Source: Biostraticola tofi
GTDB lineage: Bacteria > Pseudomonadota > Gammaproteobacteria > Enterobacterales > Enterobacteriaceae
Assembly (NCBI RefSeq): GCF_004343195.1
Contig: NZ_SMCR01000003.1
Coordinates: 124,001-188,000, forward strand
Length of the DNA: 64,000 bases
Direction of reading: 5' to 3'
The notes beneath the pieces were generated by a model, which was given only the letters and a program-made list of their open reading frames with translations, did no database searches and was not told where the DNA came from. The translations under genes and the position numbers were made by a program. This document shows, one piece after another, positions 19,018-28,543 of the stretch (the stretch's first letter is position 1; every line of letters starts with the position of its first letter).

Positions 19018-19770
19018 ATGAGCGTTATAGAACTCAGGCAACTGGTCAAGAGCTTCGGTGATAACCGGGTTCTCAATGGCGTAAATCTCAGCGTCGAAGG
19101 TGGTGAAGTGCTGGCTATCGTTGGGCCCAGTGGCTCAGGAAAAACCACTTTGCTGCGCAGTATCAATCTGCTGGAAGAGCCCGATAGTGGTTCCATCAAG
19201 GTCGGAAACATCCAGATTGATGCCAACCGGCCGCTCGGCGATCAGAAACGCCAGGTCAGGGAACTGCGCCAGCAGGTGGGCTTTGTGTTCCAGAACTTCA
19301 ATTTATTCCCGCATCGGTCGGTGCTGGAAAATATCATTGAAGGCCCGATTATCGTCAAGGGGGAGCCCCGGGCCGAAGCGGTTGAACGGGCGCGTGCCCT
19401 GCTGGCCAAGGTCGGGTTGAGCGGCAAGGAAGATGCGTATCCCAAACGGCTTTCCGGCGGCCAGCAGCAGCGGGTCGCCATTGCACGGGCCCTGGCCATG
19501 CGGCCGGAGGTGATTCTTTTTGATGAACCGACCTCGGCGCTGGACCCTGAACTGGTGGGCGAAGTGCTCAGTACTATCCGCGCCCTGGCCGAAGAACGGC
19601 GCACCATGATCATCGTCACCCATGAAATGAGCTTCGCCCGCGACGTGGCTGACCGGGCGATCTTCATGGATGACGGCAATATCGTCGAGCAGGGGCAGGC
19701 GAAATCGCTTTTTGCCCAGCCCGAGCATGAGCGCACGCGTCTTTTTCTTAATAAATTCCTTAACGGGTAA
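19018..19770 (+). CDS. Orphan polar amino-acid ABC ATPase, TcyN (YecC)-like
   Basis: 250-residue ATPase nearly colinear with E. coli TcyN, the ATPase of the L-cystine importer TcyJLN. Walker A GPSGSGKTT, signature LSGGQQQRVA, Walker B VILFDEP, H-loop VTHEMSF; all intact, so it should be active. No permease or binding protein is nearby. It begins only 13 bp after ybhL with its own GGAGC ribosome-binding site, so it is probably co-transcribed with ybhL, and must work with a permease encoded elsewhere. Occupies the place of the ybhM-ybhG genes of E. coli. Confidence 0.85.
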   Translation: MSVIELRQLVKSFGDNRVLNGVNLSVEGGEVLAIVGPSGSGKTTLLRSINLLEEPDSGSIKVGNIQIDANRPLGDQKRQVRELRQQVGFVFQNFNLFPHRSVLENIIEGPIIVKGEPRAEAVERARALLAKVGLSGKEDAYPKRLSGGQQQRVAIARALAMRPEVILFDEPTSALDPELVGEVLSTIRALAEERRTMIIVTHEMSFARDVADRAIFMDDGNIVEQGQAKSLFAQPEHERTRLFLNKFLNG

Positions 19771-19790
19771 TGGTGACTGGCCAAATTACC

Positions 19791-19824
19791 CATGATTGTC
19801 CCGCCCCGGTGCGGGACGATCATG
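19791..19824. terminator. Strong 14-bp hairpin after the TcyN-like gene
   Basis: CATGATTGTCCCGC - CCCGGT - GCGGGACGATCATG: 14-bp stem with a single T.G pair, 20 bp after the stop. It lacks a T run, so it is either a factor-assisted terminator or an RNA-stabilising element. No second copy was noticed in the window. Confidence 0.5.
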
Positions 19825-20006
19825 GACCAGAAGCGGCAGATTGAGTTATTTACCCGATTCTCATCCCCTTTGGTCAGTTAATTTGCTACACTGTGCCCAA
19901 TGTGTTGTCCGTTCACCATGGTAAGGCGATTGCCTCCCATCTGATTATCCCCCTGAGCGCAGCATGTCGAGGCGACATCGGGGCGGATCTGGAGTTTTTC
20001 ATAATT

Positions 20007-21410
20007 ATGTCATTTGATTCACTTGGCTTGAGTGCCGAGATTTTGCGTGCATTGTCCGAGAAGGGCTATACCGAGCCTACCCCGGTGCAGCAACAGGCTA
20101 TTCCTTACGTTCTGCAGGGCCGAGATATCATGGCCAGCGCGCAGACCGGCACCGGCAAAACCGCCGCGTTCACTCTGCCTATCTTGCAACTGTTGGGCCA
20201 AAATCCTGCTCCGTCGGTCAAAGGCCGCCGTCCGGTAAGGGCGCTTATCCTGACCCCGACCCGTGAGTTGGCTGCGCAGATTGGCGAAAACGTTACTGAA
20301 TACAGTACCCATATCAGTCTGCGTTCGCTGGTGGTGTTTGGCGGCGTCAGCATCAACCCGCAAATGCTGAAGCTTCGCGGCGGCGTCGACGTGCTGATAG
20401 CCACTCCGGGCCGCCTGCTTGACCTGGCTCAGCAGCGTGCAGTAGACCTGTCCGCCGTTGAAATCCTGGTATTGGACGAAGCTGACCGCATGCTGGACAT
20501 GGGCTTTATTCACGATATCCGCCGCGTGATGAAATTGCTGCCGGCCAAACGTCAGAGCCTGATGTTCTCAGCCACCTTCTCCGATGAGATTAAGGCCCTG
20601 GCTAACGGCCTGCTGGATAACCCGGCATCGGTAGAAGTCGCCCGTCGCAACACGGCTTCTGAACAGATTACTCAGTTTGCGCATTTGGTTGATAAAAAGC
20701 GCAAACGTGAACTGCTGTCTTACATGATTGGCCACCATGACTGGCAACAGGTGCTGGTATTTACCCGTACCAAGCATGGCGCCAATCATTTGGCTGAGCT
20801 GCTGAATAAAGACGGCATTACCTCGGCGGCCATTCATGGCAACAAGAGCCAGGGCGCCCGTACTCGCGCCCTGGCTGATTTCAAACAGGGCAAGATCCGG
20901 GTGCTGGTCGCAACCGATATCGCCGCCCGCGGCCTTGATATCGATCTGCTGCCTCATGTAGTGAACTATGAACTGCCGCAAGTGGCGGAAGATTATGTTC
21001 ACCGTATCGGCCGAACCGGCCGTGCGGCAGCCACTGGTGAAGCGCTTTCCCTGGTGTGTGTCGATGAACTGGGTCTGCTGCGCGATATTGAACGCCTGCT
21101 GAAAAAACCGATTCCGCGCATTGCGCTGCCAGGCTATGAGCCTGATCCTACCATCAAGGCTGAGCCTATCCAGCAGGGCCGTGGTTCCCGCTCAGGCGGT
21201 CCTTCACGAGGTGGTGCGCCTCGTGGCGCTGCGCCTCGCGGCGGAGCTGGTTATTCCCGTGATGCCAATAGCGGCGGTCGTGATGGCCGTGCCCCTGAAC
21301 GCCGCCGTGACAATGACGGCAGCTCGCGTCCGGCGCGCAGCGGTGCTCCGCGTCGCGCTGCAGGCAGCAGCTCGTCTTCCTACGCGGGCAATCGCAGCGG
21401 CAATAAATAA
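20007..21410 (+). CDS. rhlE: DEAD-box RNA helicase RhlE
   Basis: ATP-dependent RNA helicase of ribosome assembly and RNA turnover. Motifs: Q-motif [18 protein letters not shown], Ia [41 protein letters not shown]. The core is followed by a low-complexity tail of about 80 residues rich in R, G and S (RGG-type, from GRGSRSGG to the end), an RNA-binding feature of RhlE. 467 residues. The ATG at 20007 gives the family start MSFDSLGLS; the frame is open 38 codons further upstream but that part is not conserved. Confidence 0.95.
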   Translation: MSFDSLGLSAEILRALSEKGYTEPTPVQQQAIPYVLQGRDIMASAQTGTGKTAAFTLPILQLLGQNPAPSVKGRRPVRALILTPTRELAAQIGENVTEYSTHISLRSLVVFGGVSINPQMLKLRGGVDVLIATPGRLLDLAQQRAVDLSAVEILVLDEADRMLDMGFIHDIRRVMKLLPAKRQSLMFSATFSDEIKALANGLLDNPASVEVARRNTASEQITQFAHLVDKKRKRELLSYMIGHHDWQQVLVFTRTKHGANHLAELLNKDGITSAAIHGNKSQGARTRALADFKQGKIRVLVATDIAARGLDIDLLPHVVNYELPQVAEDYVHRIGRTGRAAATGEALSLVCVDELGLLRDIERLLKKPIPRIALPGYEPDPTIKAEPIQQGRGSRSGGPSRGGAPRGAAPRGGAGYSRDANSGGRDGRAPERRRDNDGSSRPARSGAPRRAAGSSSSSYAGNRSGNK

Positions 21411-21492
21411 GTTCATCCGACACCGTCTGGTGACGGCGTCTGTTGAAAGATAGCAGTTGGCCTCTGCGGTACTGCTGATTTCAATTTTTTAG

Positions 21493-21533
21493 AAACACTT
21501 CGCCGGCCTCAGGTCCGTGAAGTGTTTTTTTTT
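21493..21533 (+). terminator. Rho-independent terminator after rhlE
   Basis: Stem AAACACTTC (21493-21501) / GAAGTGTTT (21519-21527) followed by nine T. A classic intrinsic terminator; the rest of the 301-bp spacer up to dusC shows no gene and should contain the dusC promoter. This spacer is also the left breakpoint of the transplanted block. Confidence 0.85.
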
Positions 21534-21711
21534 GCCCGCCGGGCGCTATGCTCGGGGATTGATACGTTTCACTATACGGCAGGGCCGCGGCTCCAGACGG
21601 GGAAAAGGTCAACAGGTACGGCGTCGCCAGGGTCAGCGGCGCAGTATACAGTTGATCCGACAACGGTAAATCCCCTACTATTGCGCGTCTTTATAGAGTG
21701 GTTATCGGGTT

Positions 21712-22644
21712 ATGCGCGTGTTACTGGCTCCCATGGAGGGCGTTCTGGATTCTCTGGTCCGGCGTTTACTCTGTGAAGTAAATGATTACGATCTCTGCAT
21801 CACCGAGTTTGTTCGTGTGGTGGACAGCCGGTTGCCGGTAAAATCCTTCCTGCGCCTTTGCCCTGAGTTAGCTCACCAGAGCCTGACGCCCGATGGCACG
21901 CCGGTGCGAGTCCAACTGTTGGGACAGCATCCCGAGTGGCTGGCCGAGAATGCATTCAGGGCAGTTGAACTGGGCTCCCGAGGGGTGGATCTGAATTGTG
22001 GTTGCCCGTCTAAAACGGTGAACGGCAGCGGCGGCGGCGCGTCGCTGCTCAAGGATCCCGATCTCATTTTCAGCGGGGCCAGGGCGATGCGCGACGCGGT
22101 GCCTGCCCACCTGCCGGTGACGGTAAAAGTGCGGCTAGGGTGGGATTCACCTTCCCACAGCCTGGAAATTGCCGATGCGGTGCAGCAGGCGGGCGCCACT
22201 GAGCTCACGGTCCATGGCCGCACCAAAGAAGATGGCTACCGGGCCGAAAGGATCAACTGGCAGGCTATTGGCGAAATCCGCCGTCGGCTGACTATTCCGG
22301 TGATTGCCAATGGTGAAATCTGGGATCATCAGAGCGCCCACGCCTGTATGGCAATGACTGGCTGTGATGCGGTAATGATCGGTCGCGGAGCGCTGAATGT
22401 GCCTAACCTCAGCCGGGTGATAAAATATAACGAACCCCCTATGCCATGGCCTGAGGTGGTCAAGCTGCTGCAAAAATATGTCCAGCTCGAAAAGCAGGGC
22501 GACACCGGGCTGTATCATGTCGCCAGAGTCAAGCAATGGCTGGGCTATCTGCGTAAGGAATATGGCGAAGCGGGGGCGTTATTCAGCGAGATCAGGGCGC
22601 TGAACACCTCATTGGCCATAGCGCAGGCGATTGGACGCTATTGA
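21712..22644 (+). CDS. dusC: tRNA-dihydrouridine(16) synthase DusC
   Basis: FMN enzyme that reduces U16 of tRNA. 310 residues (E. coli 315). TIM-barrel FMN motifs APMEGV at the N-terminus, the catalytic cysteine C98 in [26 protein letters not shown] and VIANGEIWD. In E. coli dusC maps near 48 min next to the NodT-family factor mdtQ; here too an outer-membrane factor of that family follows, with gpm between. Its 3' end overlaps the convergent gpm by seven bases. Confidence 0.95.
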   Translation: MRVLLAPMEGVLDSLVRRLLCEVNDYDLCITEFVRVVDSRLPVKSFLRLCPELAHQSLTPDGTPVRVQLLGQHPEWLAENAFRAVELGSRGVDLNCGCPSKTVNGSGGGASLLKDPDLIFSGARAMRDAVPAHLPVTVKVRLGWDSPSHSLEIADAVQQAGATELTVHGRTKEDGYRAERINWQAIGEIRRRLTIPVIANGEIWDHQSAHACMAMTGCDAVMIGRGALNVPNLSRVIKYNEPPMPWPEVVKLLQKYVQLEKQGDTGLYHVARVKQWLGYLRKEYGEAGALFSEIRALNTSLAIAQAIGRY

Positions 22645-23393
22645 CGGTTGAAAGCCTGCGCTTTGACCTTGCTGATGCGGGCGGCAATATCGTCTCGGTC
22701 ACCCAGATAATAATGATTTATCGGCTTAAGCTGGTCATCGAACTCATATATCAGCGGCACCCCGGTTGGGATATAAAGTTCCGACAAATGGTCGTTGCTG
22801 ATAGCGTCAAAATATGTCATCAGCGCTCTGATGGCGTTGGCATGGGAAACCAACAGGATCCGCTGATGCGAGAGCAGACGCTGGGTGATTTCCTGATGCC
22901 AGAAGGCAATCACCCGCTGCACCGTCGCTTCCAGGCTTTCGGTCAGCGGCAATTCACTGGCCGAGAGGGCTCGGTAGCGCCGGTCATGGCCGGGGTAGCG
23001 CTGATCTTCTATCGCCAGGGCCGGCGGATAAGTCCGGTAGCTGCGCCGCCATTGTTTAACGATTTGCGGGCCGAAGCGCTCGGCGGTTTCCGCTTTGTTC
23101 AGTCCTTCCAGTGCACCATAATGGCGCTCGTTTAATCTCCAGTCGGCTTGAGTCGGCAGCCAGCAGAGATCCAGCTCATCCAGCACCTGCCACAGAGTGT
23201 GAATAGAACGCTTGAGGACCGAGGTACAGGCGAAATCAAAATGGAATCCGCTGGCAGCCAGGAGCTTTGCTGCCTGGATGGCTTCCTGTCGGCCTTTGGC
23301 GGTCAAATCAACATCAGTCCACCCAGTGAATCGATTTTGTTTATTCCATTCACTTTCCCCATGTCGGAGAATCACTACCCGGTGTATTGTCAC
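22638..23393 (-). CDS. gpmA: 2,3-bisphosphoglycerate-dependent phosphoglycerate mutase (diverged GpmA)
   Basis: Histidine phosphatase family, 251 residues, interconverting 3- and 2-phosphoglycerate. [16 protein letters not shown] holds the phospho-accepting histidine, [16 protein letters not shown] is identical in type to E. coli GpmA, and QWRRSY supplies the paired arginines. The second histidine motif, HGNS in typical GpmA, reads HANA here ([13 protein letters not shown]), although the histidine itself is kept. Divergence elsewhere is larger than usual for this highly conserved enzyme, so it may be a second copy. In E. coli gpmA is not near dusC. Confidence 0.85.
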   Translation of the reverse strand: MTIHRVVILRHGESEWNKQNRFTGWTDVDLTAKGRQEAIQAAKLLAASGFHFDFACTSVLKRSIHTLWQVLDELDLCWLPTQADWRLNERHYGALEGLNKAETAERFGPQIVKQWRRSYRTYPPALAIEDQRYPGHDRRYRALSASELPLTESLEATVQRVIAFWHQEITQRLLSHQRILLVSHANAIRALMTYFDAISNDHLSELYIPTGVPLIYEFDDQLKPINHYYLGDRDDIAARISKVKAQAFNRQ

Positions 23394-23871
23394 CCTGGTT
23401 TCCTCAGTGTTTGCCGTTCAGACCTATAACAGTGGAATATCAGCCCGGCTGCCACAGGCAGCCTGCGGATGAACGCTATGGTAAACCGGGACAGGGCCAA
23501 TTGAAACGGGGCAGCGGTGCGCAGGATCAGGTCAATTGCCAATCAGCCGGCGACTGAGAGAGGATAAGCAACAGCGCATTTTTGCACTCATGCCATAAGG
23601 CCTGCGCTGCAATCCCCCATGGGGCCGACTAACCCTATCCTATAGGAAACAGACTGACCCTAAGAGGGCCAGTAACCCTGAAGGGCCCTGAGTGGACCAG
23701 TAACCTGATAGGGCCCGAATGGCTCTGGGTGGACCAGCAACCTGATAGAGCCTGAATGGCCTGAGTGGACCAGCAACCTGATAGAGCCTGAATGGCCTGA
23801 GTGGGCCAGTAACCTGATAGGGGCTGCATGGCCCTGGGTGGGCCAGTAACCCTGAGTAGGTCATCATGCTC
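23394..23871. other. 478-bp spacer with gpm promoter region and tandem repeats
   Basis: No supported gene. The right half is the 36-bp repeat array (23666-23860). The left half should hold the gpm promoter on the minus strand. Reading frames through the array (about 60-75 codons, minus strand) only exist because the unit is a multiple of three and contains no stop. Confidence 0.7.
23666..23860. repeat. 36-bp tandem repeat array (about five and a half copies)
   Basis: Unit core GGACCAGCAACCTGATAG followed by AGCCTGAATGGCCTGAGT. Copies start at 23666 (shortened, 28 bp), 23694 (37), 23731 (36), 23767 (36), 23803 (37) and 23840 (partial). The copies at 23731 and 23767 are identical, the outer ones diverge, as expected for slippage. 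There are no spacers between units. The array lies 3' of the outer-membrane factor gene, 12 bp from its stop codon. Confidence 0.9.
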
Positions 23872-25443
23872 CTATGGATTTCGCGTTAGCGTTTCTGCCG
23901 GGCCGAATAGCGGATAGTCCGGCATGGCCGGCTGATGCCAGACTTCCCAGCCGCCGCCAAGGGCTTTGTACAACGAGACCAGATCGGTAGCGGTCTTCAC
24001 GCGGGCTGAGGCTGCCTGCTGGCGCGCCTGGGCCAGCTGACGCTGGGCGTCAAGCACATTGATAAAAGTGCTGAGCCCTTGCCGATATCCCTCATTTGCC
24101 AGCATAAAAGCCGTTTCAAGAGAGTCTGCGGTGTTCTCCAGCGCCTTGACCTGTTGTTTATCCGTACGGTAACTGACCAATGCATTCTCAACGTCCTGCA
24201 GCGCATTCAGCACTACCTGGCGATAAGCCAGCACCGCATTAGCCTGTTCAACCCGCGCCAGACGAACATTAGACACCAGTCGACCGCCCTGAAATATCGG
24301 CAGTGAGATCTGCGGCCCAAACGCATAGAAATGGCTGCTCCAGTGGGTAAGGTAATCTGTTTCGGTATTGCGCAGGCCGAACTGCCCGGTTAGCGAGAGA
24401 TCGGGAAACAGCTGTGCCACCGATACGCCGATGTTGGCGGTAGCTGCGTGCAGTTCCGCCTCCGCGCGACGAATATCCGGGCGACGTCGCGCCAGAGTGG
24501 ATGGGATGCCAACCGGTATAACCGCAGGCATCGCCGGCATCGGCTTCGGCGTGGTCAGTTCCGAGTCAAGCTGGCCAGGGGGCTGGCCAATCAATACCGC
24601 CAGCGCATTCATCGCCTGGCGCGCGCCGGCCTGGTATTGCGGTAATTGTGCCTGTAGAGAACTGAGCTGTGCCCCGGCATTCTCAACGTCCATCTGGGGT
24701 GAAAGGCCATTTTGCTGCCGGCTGAGCGTCAGCGTCCGGGATTGTTCGGCTACGGCTATCTGGGTTTCAAGCGTGCTGATAATGCTTTGATTACCGCGCA
24801 ACTGCAGGTAGGTTCGGGCCACTTCCGCCTCCAGCGAAACCAGGGCGTCATTGCGGCCTTCGATGGCCGACTGGGCCTTGGCATCCGCCAGTTCAACTGA
24901 ACGTCTGACCCGTCCCCATAAATCAATTTCCCAGGATGCGTCAAAGCTGCCCTGATATAAATGGATAGGCTCCGTCAGGCTGCCCAGTCCCGATGCCAGC
25001 TCTGTATTAGTCTGTTCGGCCTGAGCGCGGGCGCCACTGGCGTCGAGTATCCCCTCCAGCCCAAGCTGCTGGCGACGGGCGCTGGCGTTCGCTTCAACCG
25101 CAGGCAGTCCGGCGGCTCCGGCCTGGATTTGCTGCTGGCGGGCGCCGGCGATGCGCAGCACCGACTGACGAATCGTCAGATTACCTGCTATCGCCCGGGC
25201 AATCAGGCTGTCAAGCTGGGGATCGTTGAAACTGCGCCACCAGGCCGGATCGGGCCGGGTGCTTTGCACGCGCGATCCCGAAGCTTCATCACTGTCATGC
25301 CAATGGGCCGGCACAGTGGCTTGAGGGGACTGATAATCCGGGCCGACGGCGCAGCCGCCGCTGATCATTGCCACCAGCGTAAAACAGGCTTTGACGGGCA
25401 GGGCACATCGGCGGGGAGTGGAACAGGCAGAACGGGCAGACAT
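23872..25443 (-). CDS. NodT-family RND/EmrAB outer-membrane efflux lipoprotein
   Basis: TolC-like outer-membrane channel of 523 residues with two OEP domains. An N-terminal signal region ends in ISGGCAVGPDY; Cys31 is the probable lipidation site. Further marks are WWRSFNDPQLDSLI, the coiled-coil helices and DLWGRVRRSVELADA. With the two genes upstream it forms a complete tripartite pump. The ATG at 25443 was chosen because GGGAG lies ten bases upstream and it starts one base after the stop of the transporter gene; an ATG six codons earlier would overlap that gene. Equivalent in position to E. coli mdtQ, beside dusC. Confidence 0.88.
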   Translation of the reverse strand: MSARSACSTPRRCALPVKACFTLVAMISGGCAVGPDYQSPQATVPAHWHDSDEASGSRVQSTRPDPAWWRSFNDPQLDSLIARAIAGNLTIRQSVLRIAGARQQQIQAGAAGLPAVEANASARRQQLGLEGILDASGARAQAEQTNTELASGLGSLTEPIHLYQGSFDASWEIDLWGRVRRSVELADAKAQSAIEGRNDALVSLEAEVARTYLQLRGNQSIISTLETQIAVAEQSRTLTLSRQQNGLSPQMDVENAGAQLSSLQAQLPQYQAGARQAMNALAVLIGQPPGQLDSELTTPKPMPAMPAVIPVGIPSTLARRRPDIRRAEAELHAATANIGVSVAQLFPDLSLTGQFGLRNTETDYLTHWSSHFYAFGPQISLPIFQGGRLVSNVRLARVEQANAVLAYRQVVLNALQDVENALVSYRTDKQQVKALENTADSLETAFMLANEGYRQGLSTFINVLDAQRQLAQARQQAASARVKTATDLVSLYKALGGGWEVWHQPAMPDYPLFGPAETLTRNP

Positions 25444-25444
25444 A

Positions 25445-27013
25445 TCAGTGAGCTCCCGCATTGCCTTCGCTTTTCACCGGCGAAAGCAACAGACAAAATG
25501 GAATGAGGATAAACGACACCAGGGCACAGAGGGTAAATACATCCACATAGGCCAGGATCCGAGACTGTACTATCATTTCCTGGTACAGCCTGGCGGTGGC
25601 TAGCTGTACCGGGTCGGCTAACTGATGGGCAAAGTCGCGGATCGCCGCGGCCCCTCGGCGTATCGCCTCTTGAAACGGCTCGCTGAACTCAGACATGTTA
25701 TGCACCATGCCGGCGCTGTGCACTTGGGAACGCTCGGTAATGGCCGCGGTGGACAGAGAGATACCCACCGACCCCGCCACATTTCTGAACATGGTAAACA
25801 GCGCGGTCGCATCGGCATTAAGCTTGGGGGCGAGCGTCACATAGGCGATAGTGGTCAGCGGAACAAACAGAAAACCAAGCCCAATCGACTGGGCGCTGCG
25901 CATCAGCACCAGGGTGTTGAAATCAACGTCAGGCACTAACTGGCGTGAATAGATAAAAGACAGCGCCAGCAGCAGGAAACCAAATGCAATCAGCCAGCGC
26001 GTCTGTACCAGCGGCATCAGTTTAAGCACCAACGGAATCGACAGCACGATAAGGATAGCGCCCGGTGAGAGCACCAGCCCTGACAGCGTGGCGGTATAGC
26101 CCAACTCTTGCTGAGCCAACTGGGGCATCACTACTGAGCTGCCATACAGGATCATTGCCATGCCGGCCATCAGCAGGCTGGCGACGGCGAAATTGCGATC
26201 TTTCAGACAGCGCAGGTCGACCACGGGTTTTTTGGTGTAGAGCAGCCAATATACCGCTCCCACCAGTCCGATAGCGGTCAACACCGCGAACAGGCGAATA
26301 AAATCGGAATTGAACCAGTCGTCGTCTTCGCCCCGGTCAAGCATCACCTGCAGGCAGCCCAGGCCGAGGGCAATGAAGCCGATACCCATATAATCGATAT
26401 TCAGTTTTCTGCCGCTGACTTTTTTCTCCCAGGGGGGATCTTCCAATAGCTGATATATAGCCAGCAGCGTGATGATACCCACTGGAATATTAATAAGGAA
26501 CACCCAGCGCCAGCTGTAATTATCGGTGATCCATCCACCCAGGGTTGGACCGACCACCGGAGCGACAATGATGGCAATGGATGATAGGCCAAAGGCCTTA
26601 CCGCGATCTTCAGGTTTGAAGTAATCCAGCAATACCGACTGCTGAACCGGCTGCAGGCCTCCGCCGAAAAATCCCTGCAGAATGCGAAACAGGATCATTT
26701 GCCACAGTTCGGTCGCTATACCACACAGCAGGGAACAGACGGTGAACATGGCCACACAAATCATGAAGTACTGCTTGCGTCCCAGCGCACGACTGAGAAA
26801 AGCAGAGATCGGCAGCACGATGCCATTAGCCACCAGATAGGAGGTCAGCACCCAGGTCGATTCATCATAACTGGATGACAACGACCCGGCGACATGGGGC
26901 AGGGCAACATTGACGATAGTGGTATCCAGGATTTCCATAAATACCGCCAGGGTCACGACGACCGCCACCGTCCAGGGATTGCCGGAGGGCTGCCAGCTGC
27001 GTTCGCCGCTCAT
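25445..27013 (-). CDS. DHA2-family MFS drug:H+ antiporter (EmrB-like)
   Basis: 522-residue inner-membrane transporter of the 14-helix DHA2 family. Motifs: LDTTIVNVALPHVAGSL (motif D1), the loop 2-3 signature LSRALGRKQYF, RILQGFFGGGL (motif B) and motif C VAPVVGPTLGGWI. It should export hydrophobic or aromatic compounds together with the membrane-fusion protein. Overlaps the upstream gene by four bases (ATGA) and ends one base before the channel gene, so the three are one operon. Substrate not predictable. Confidence 0.9.
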   Translation of the reverse strand: MSGERSWQPSGNPWTVAVVVTLAVFMEILDTTIVNVALPHVAGSLSSSYDESTWVLTSYLVANGIVLPISAFLSRALGRKQYFMICVAMFTVCSLLCGIATELWQMILFRILQGFFGGGLQPVQQSVLLDYFKPEDRGKAFGLSSIAIIVAPVVGPTLGGWITDNYSWRWVFLINIPVGIITLLAIYQLLEDPPWEKKVSGRKLNIDYMGIGFIALGLGCLQVMLDRGEDDDWFNSDFIRLFAVLTAIGLVGAVYWLLYTKKPVVDLRCLKDRNFAVASLLMAGMAMILYGSSVVMPQLAQQELGYTATLSGLVLSPGAILIVLSIPLVLKLMPLVQTRWLIAFGFLLLALSFIYSRQLVPDVDFNTLVLMRSAQSIGLGFLFVPLTTIAYVTLAPKLNADATALFTMFRNVAGSVGISLSTAAITERSQVHSAGMVHNMSEFSEPFQEAIRRGAAAIRDFAHQLADPVQLATARLYQEMIVQSRILAYVDVFTLCALVSFILIPFCLLLSPVKSEGNAGAH

Positions 27014-28212
27014 TCAATGATCACCTTGGGTGCAACAGACAGCCCCAGCGGCAGTGGTTGATCAGCATCCAGGCCGCGGTCAATGACAATTTTGACCGGT
27101 ACTCGCTGAACGATTTTCACAAAATTTCCAGTGGCGTTTTCCGCCGGAAAGGCTGAGAAACGGGATCCGGTACCCTGCTGGATGCTGTCGATATGGCCAT
27201 GGAGTTCACGATCCGGCCAGGCGTCGACGGTAATATTCACCTTCTGGCCTGGCCGCATCCGTTCCAACTGAGTTTCTTTAAAGTTGGCGGTCACCCAGAT
27301 AGCCGGCGAAACCACTGAAAAAAGTGAGCTGCCGGCCTGTACCAGGGTACCGGGCTGTACATTTCGGCGGGTAACATAGCCATCAAACGGCGCGCGGACA
27401 TCGGTCCAGGCCAGGTTAAGCCGGGCGGTTTCCAGTTGCGCTTTCGCCTGTCCGACCTGCTGCCTGCGCGCTTCAACCATCGAGGCGGCCAGGCGAATTT
27501 GCAAATCGACCTGGGCGGCTACCTCAACCTGGGCGCGGGCATTGGCAACGTCAGCCCGGGCTGAACGCACCTGTGCACTGGCATTATCGACTCGCTGCTG
27601 GGAAGTGGCGCGCGGGTCAACATTACGCTGTCGGCGATAATCTGATTCGGCATTTTGCAGATTGGCCTCGGCCCTTACCTGCTGGGACCTGGCCTGGGTC
27701 AGTTGGGCTGGATATTGCACTTTTGCCAGGGAAAGCTGTACTTCAGCCTGGTGCAGTTGCGCTTCTGCCAGTCCCAGTTGCGCCTGAGCCCTGTCGCGTT
27801 CGGCCATGGCATCACGCGGATCAATCTGCGCCAGCAGATCGCCTTTGCGTACCCGCTGATTATCGCCGACCGCCAGGTTGACCACATACCCCCCTATCCT
27901 GGGGGCAATTGTCACCGCATCTCCTTCGATAAAAGCGTCATCGGTGGTTTCCTGATTACGGGTGGTCAGCCAGAAATAAAGTCCGACCACGATCATTACC
28001 AGCACCACCACCGCCAGCATAATCAGCGGTTTTTTCCCCGGCCGATCGCGTTTTTCCGGTTGTTCACTATCCTGCCCACTCTGGGCGCTCTGCGAGGAAG
28101 TTGCCGTTTTTTCCAGCCGCTCGGCCTTCACCGCGCGGTCGTTTTCATCAGGATCGGCAGCAGGTGATCTGGCTTTAGCGTCAGAACCGTGATTATTTTC
28201 CATATCGCTCAT
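27010..28212 (-). CDS. HlyD-family membrane-fusion protein (EmrA-like)
   Basis: 400-residue periplasmic adaptor of the pump. A charged cytoplasmic N-terminus (about 60 residues), one membrane segment (LIMLAVVVLVMIVVGLYFWL), a biotinyl-lipoyl-like half motif (TIAPRIGGYVVNLAV), a long coiled coil rich in A, Q and R (about residues 140-270), and the second half motif VRAPFDGYVTRRNVQPG. First gene of a three-gene operon. No regulator gene adjoins it; its promoter must lie in the 331-bp spacer to the right. Confidence 0.9.
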   Translation of the reverse strand: MSDMENNHGSDAKARSPAADPDENDRAVKAERLEKTATSSQSAQSGQDSEQPEKRDRPGKKPLIMLAVVVLVMIVVGLYFWLTTRNQETTDDAFIEGDAVTIAPRIGGYVVNLAVGDNQRVRKGDLLAQIDPRDAMAERDRAQAQLGLAEAQLHQAEVQLSLAKVQYPAQLTQARSQQVRAEANLQNAESDYRRQRNVDPRATSQQRVDNASAQVRSARADVANARAQVEVAAQVDLQIRLAASMVEARRQQVGQAKAQLETARLNLAWTDVRAPFDGYVTRRNVQPGTLVQAGSSLFSVVSPAIWVTANFKETQLERMRPGQKVNITVDAWPDRELHGHIDSIQQGTGSRFSAFPAENATGNFVKIVQRVPVKIVIDRGLDADQPLPLGLSVAPKVIIE

Positions 28213-28543
28213 CGAGTTGTCGGGTGCAGCGCAGTTTGAAAAGATTTGTATTTAAAGAGTAAATGTTATTTTTACAATTTCCAGGGTTGCGGTTAAAAAA
28301 CGTCAAAGGGACATCAATTAAAACTGACAATACACCGTTATGTCAGCCAGTCCTATGAAGGGTAAAAGCATCAACTTAGGTCTTTTCGGGCTAAACAGGA
28401 CGGCAGGCGATGTATATCCGGCGGGTTAAAGATATTTAGTGACAAAAAATACCCGGCATCAGGCAATTTGAGTCGGATAATGTTCGGATATACTATGGCG
28501 TACTACACCGCAGATGCGCGGTATCTCTTCGGGTAACAGATAA
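28213..28543. other. 331-bp divergent spacer, efflux operon / pbpG
   Basis: No gene seen. AT-rich in the part next to the efflux operon (TTTAAAGAGTAAATGTTATTTTTAC). A short inverted repeat CTGAC...GTCAG at about 28324-28346 could be an operator, but no known regulator can be assigned. Confidence 0.4.

Noticed and set aside
23666-23860. 36-bp repeats that might be a CRISPR array
   Set aside because: Units follow one another directly with no unique spacers, copies diverge at the edges, and no cas gene is present.
23640-23867. 60-75-codon repetitive protein frames across the 36-bp array
   Set aside because: Open only because the unit is a multiple of three and stop-free; starts lack ribosome-binding sites.
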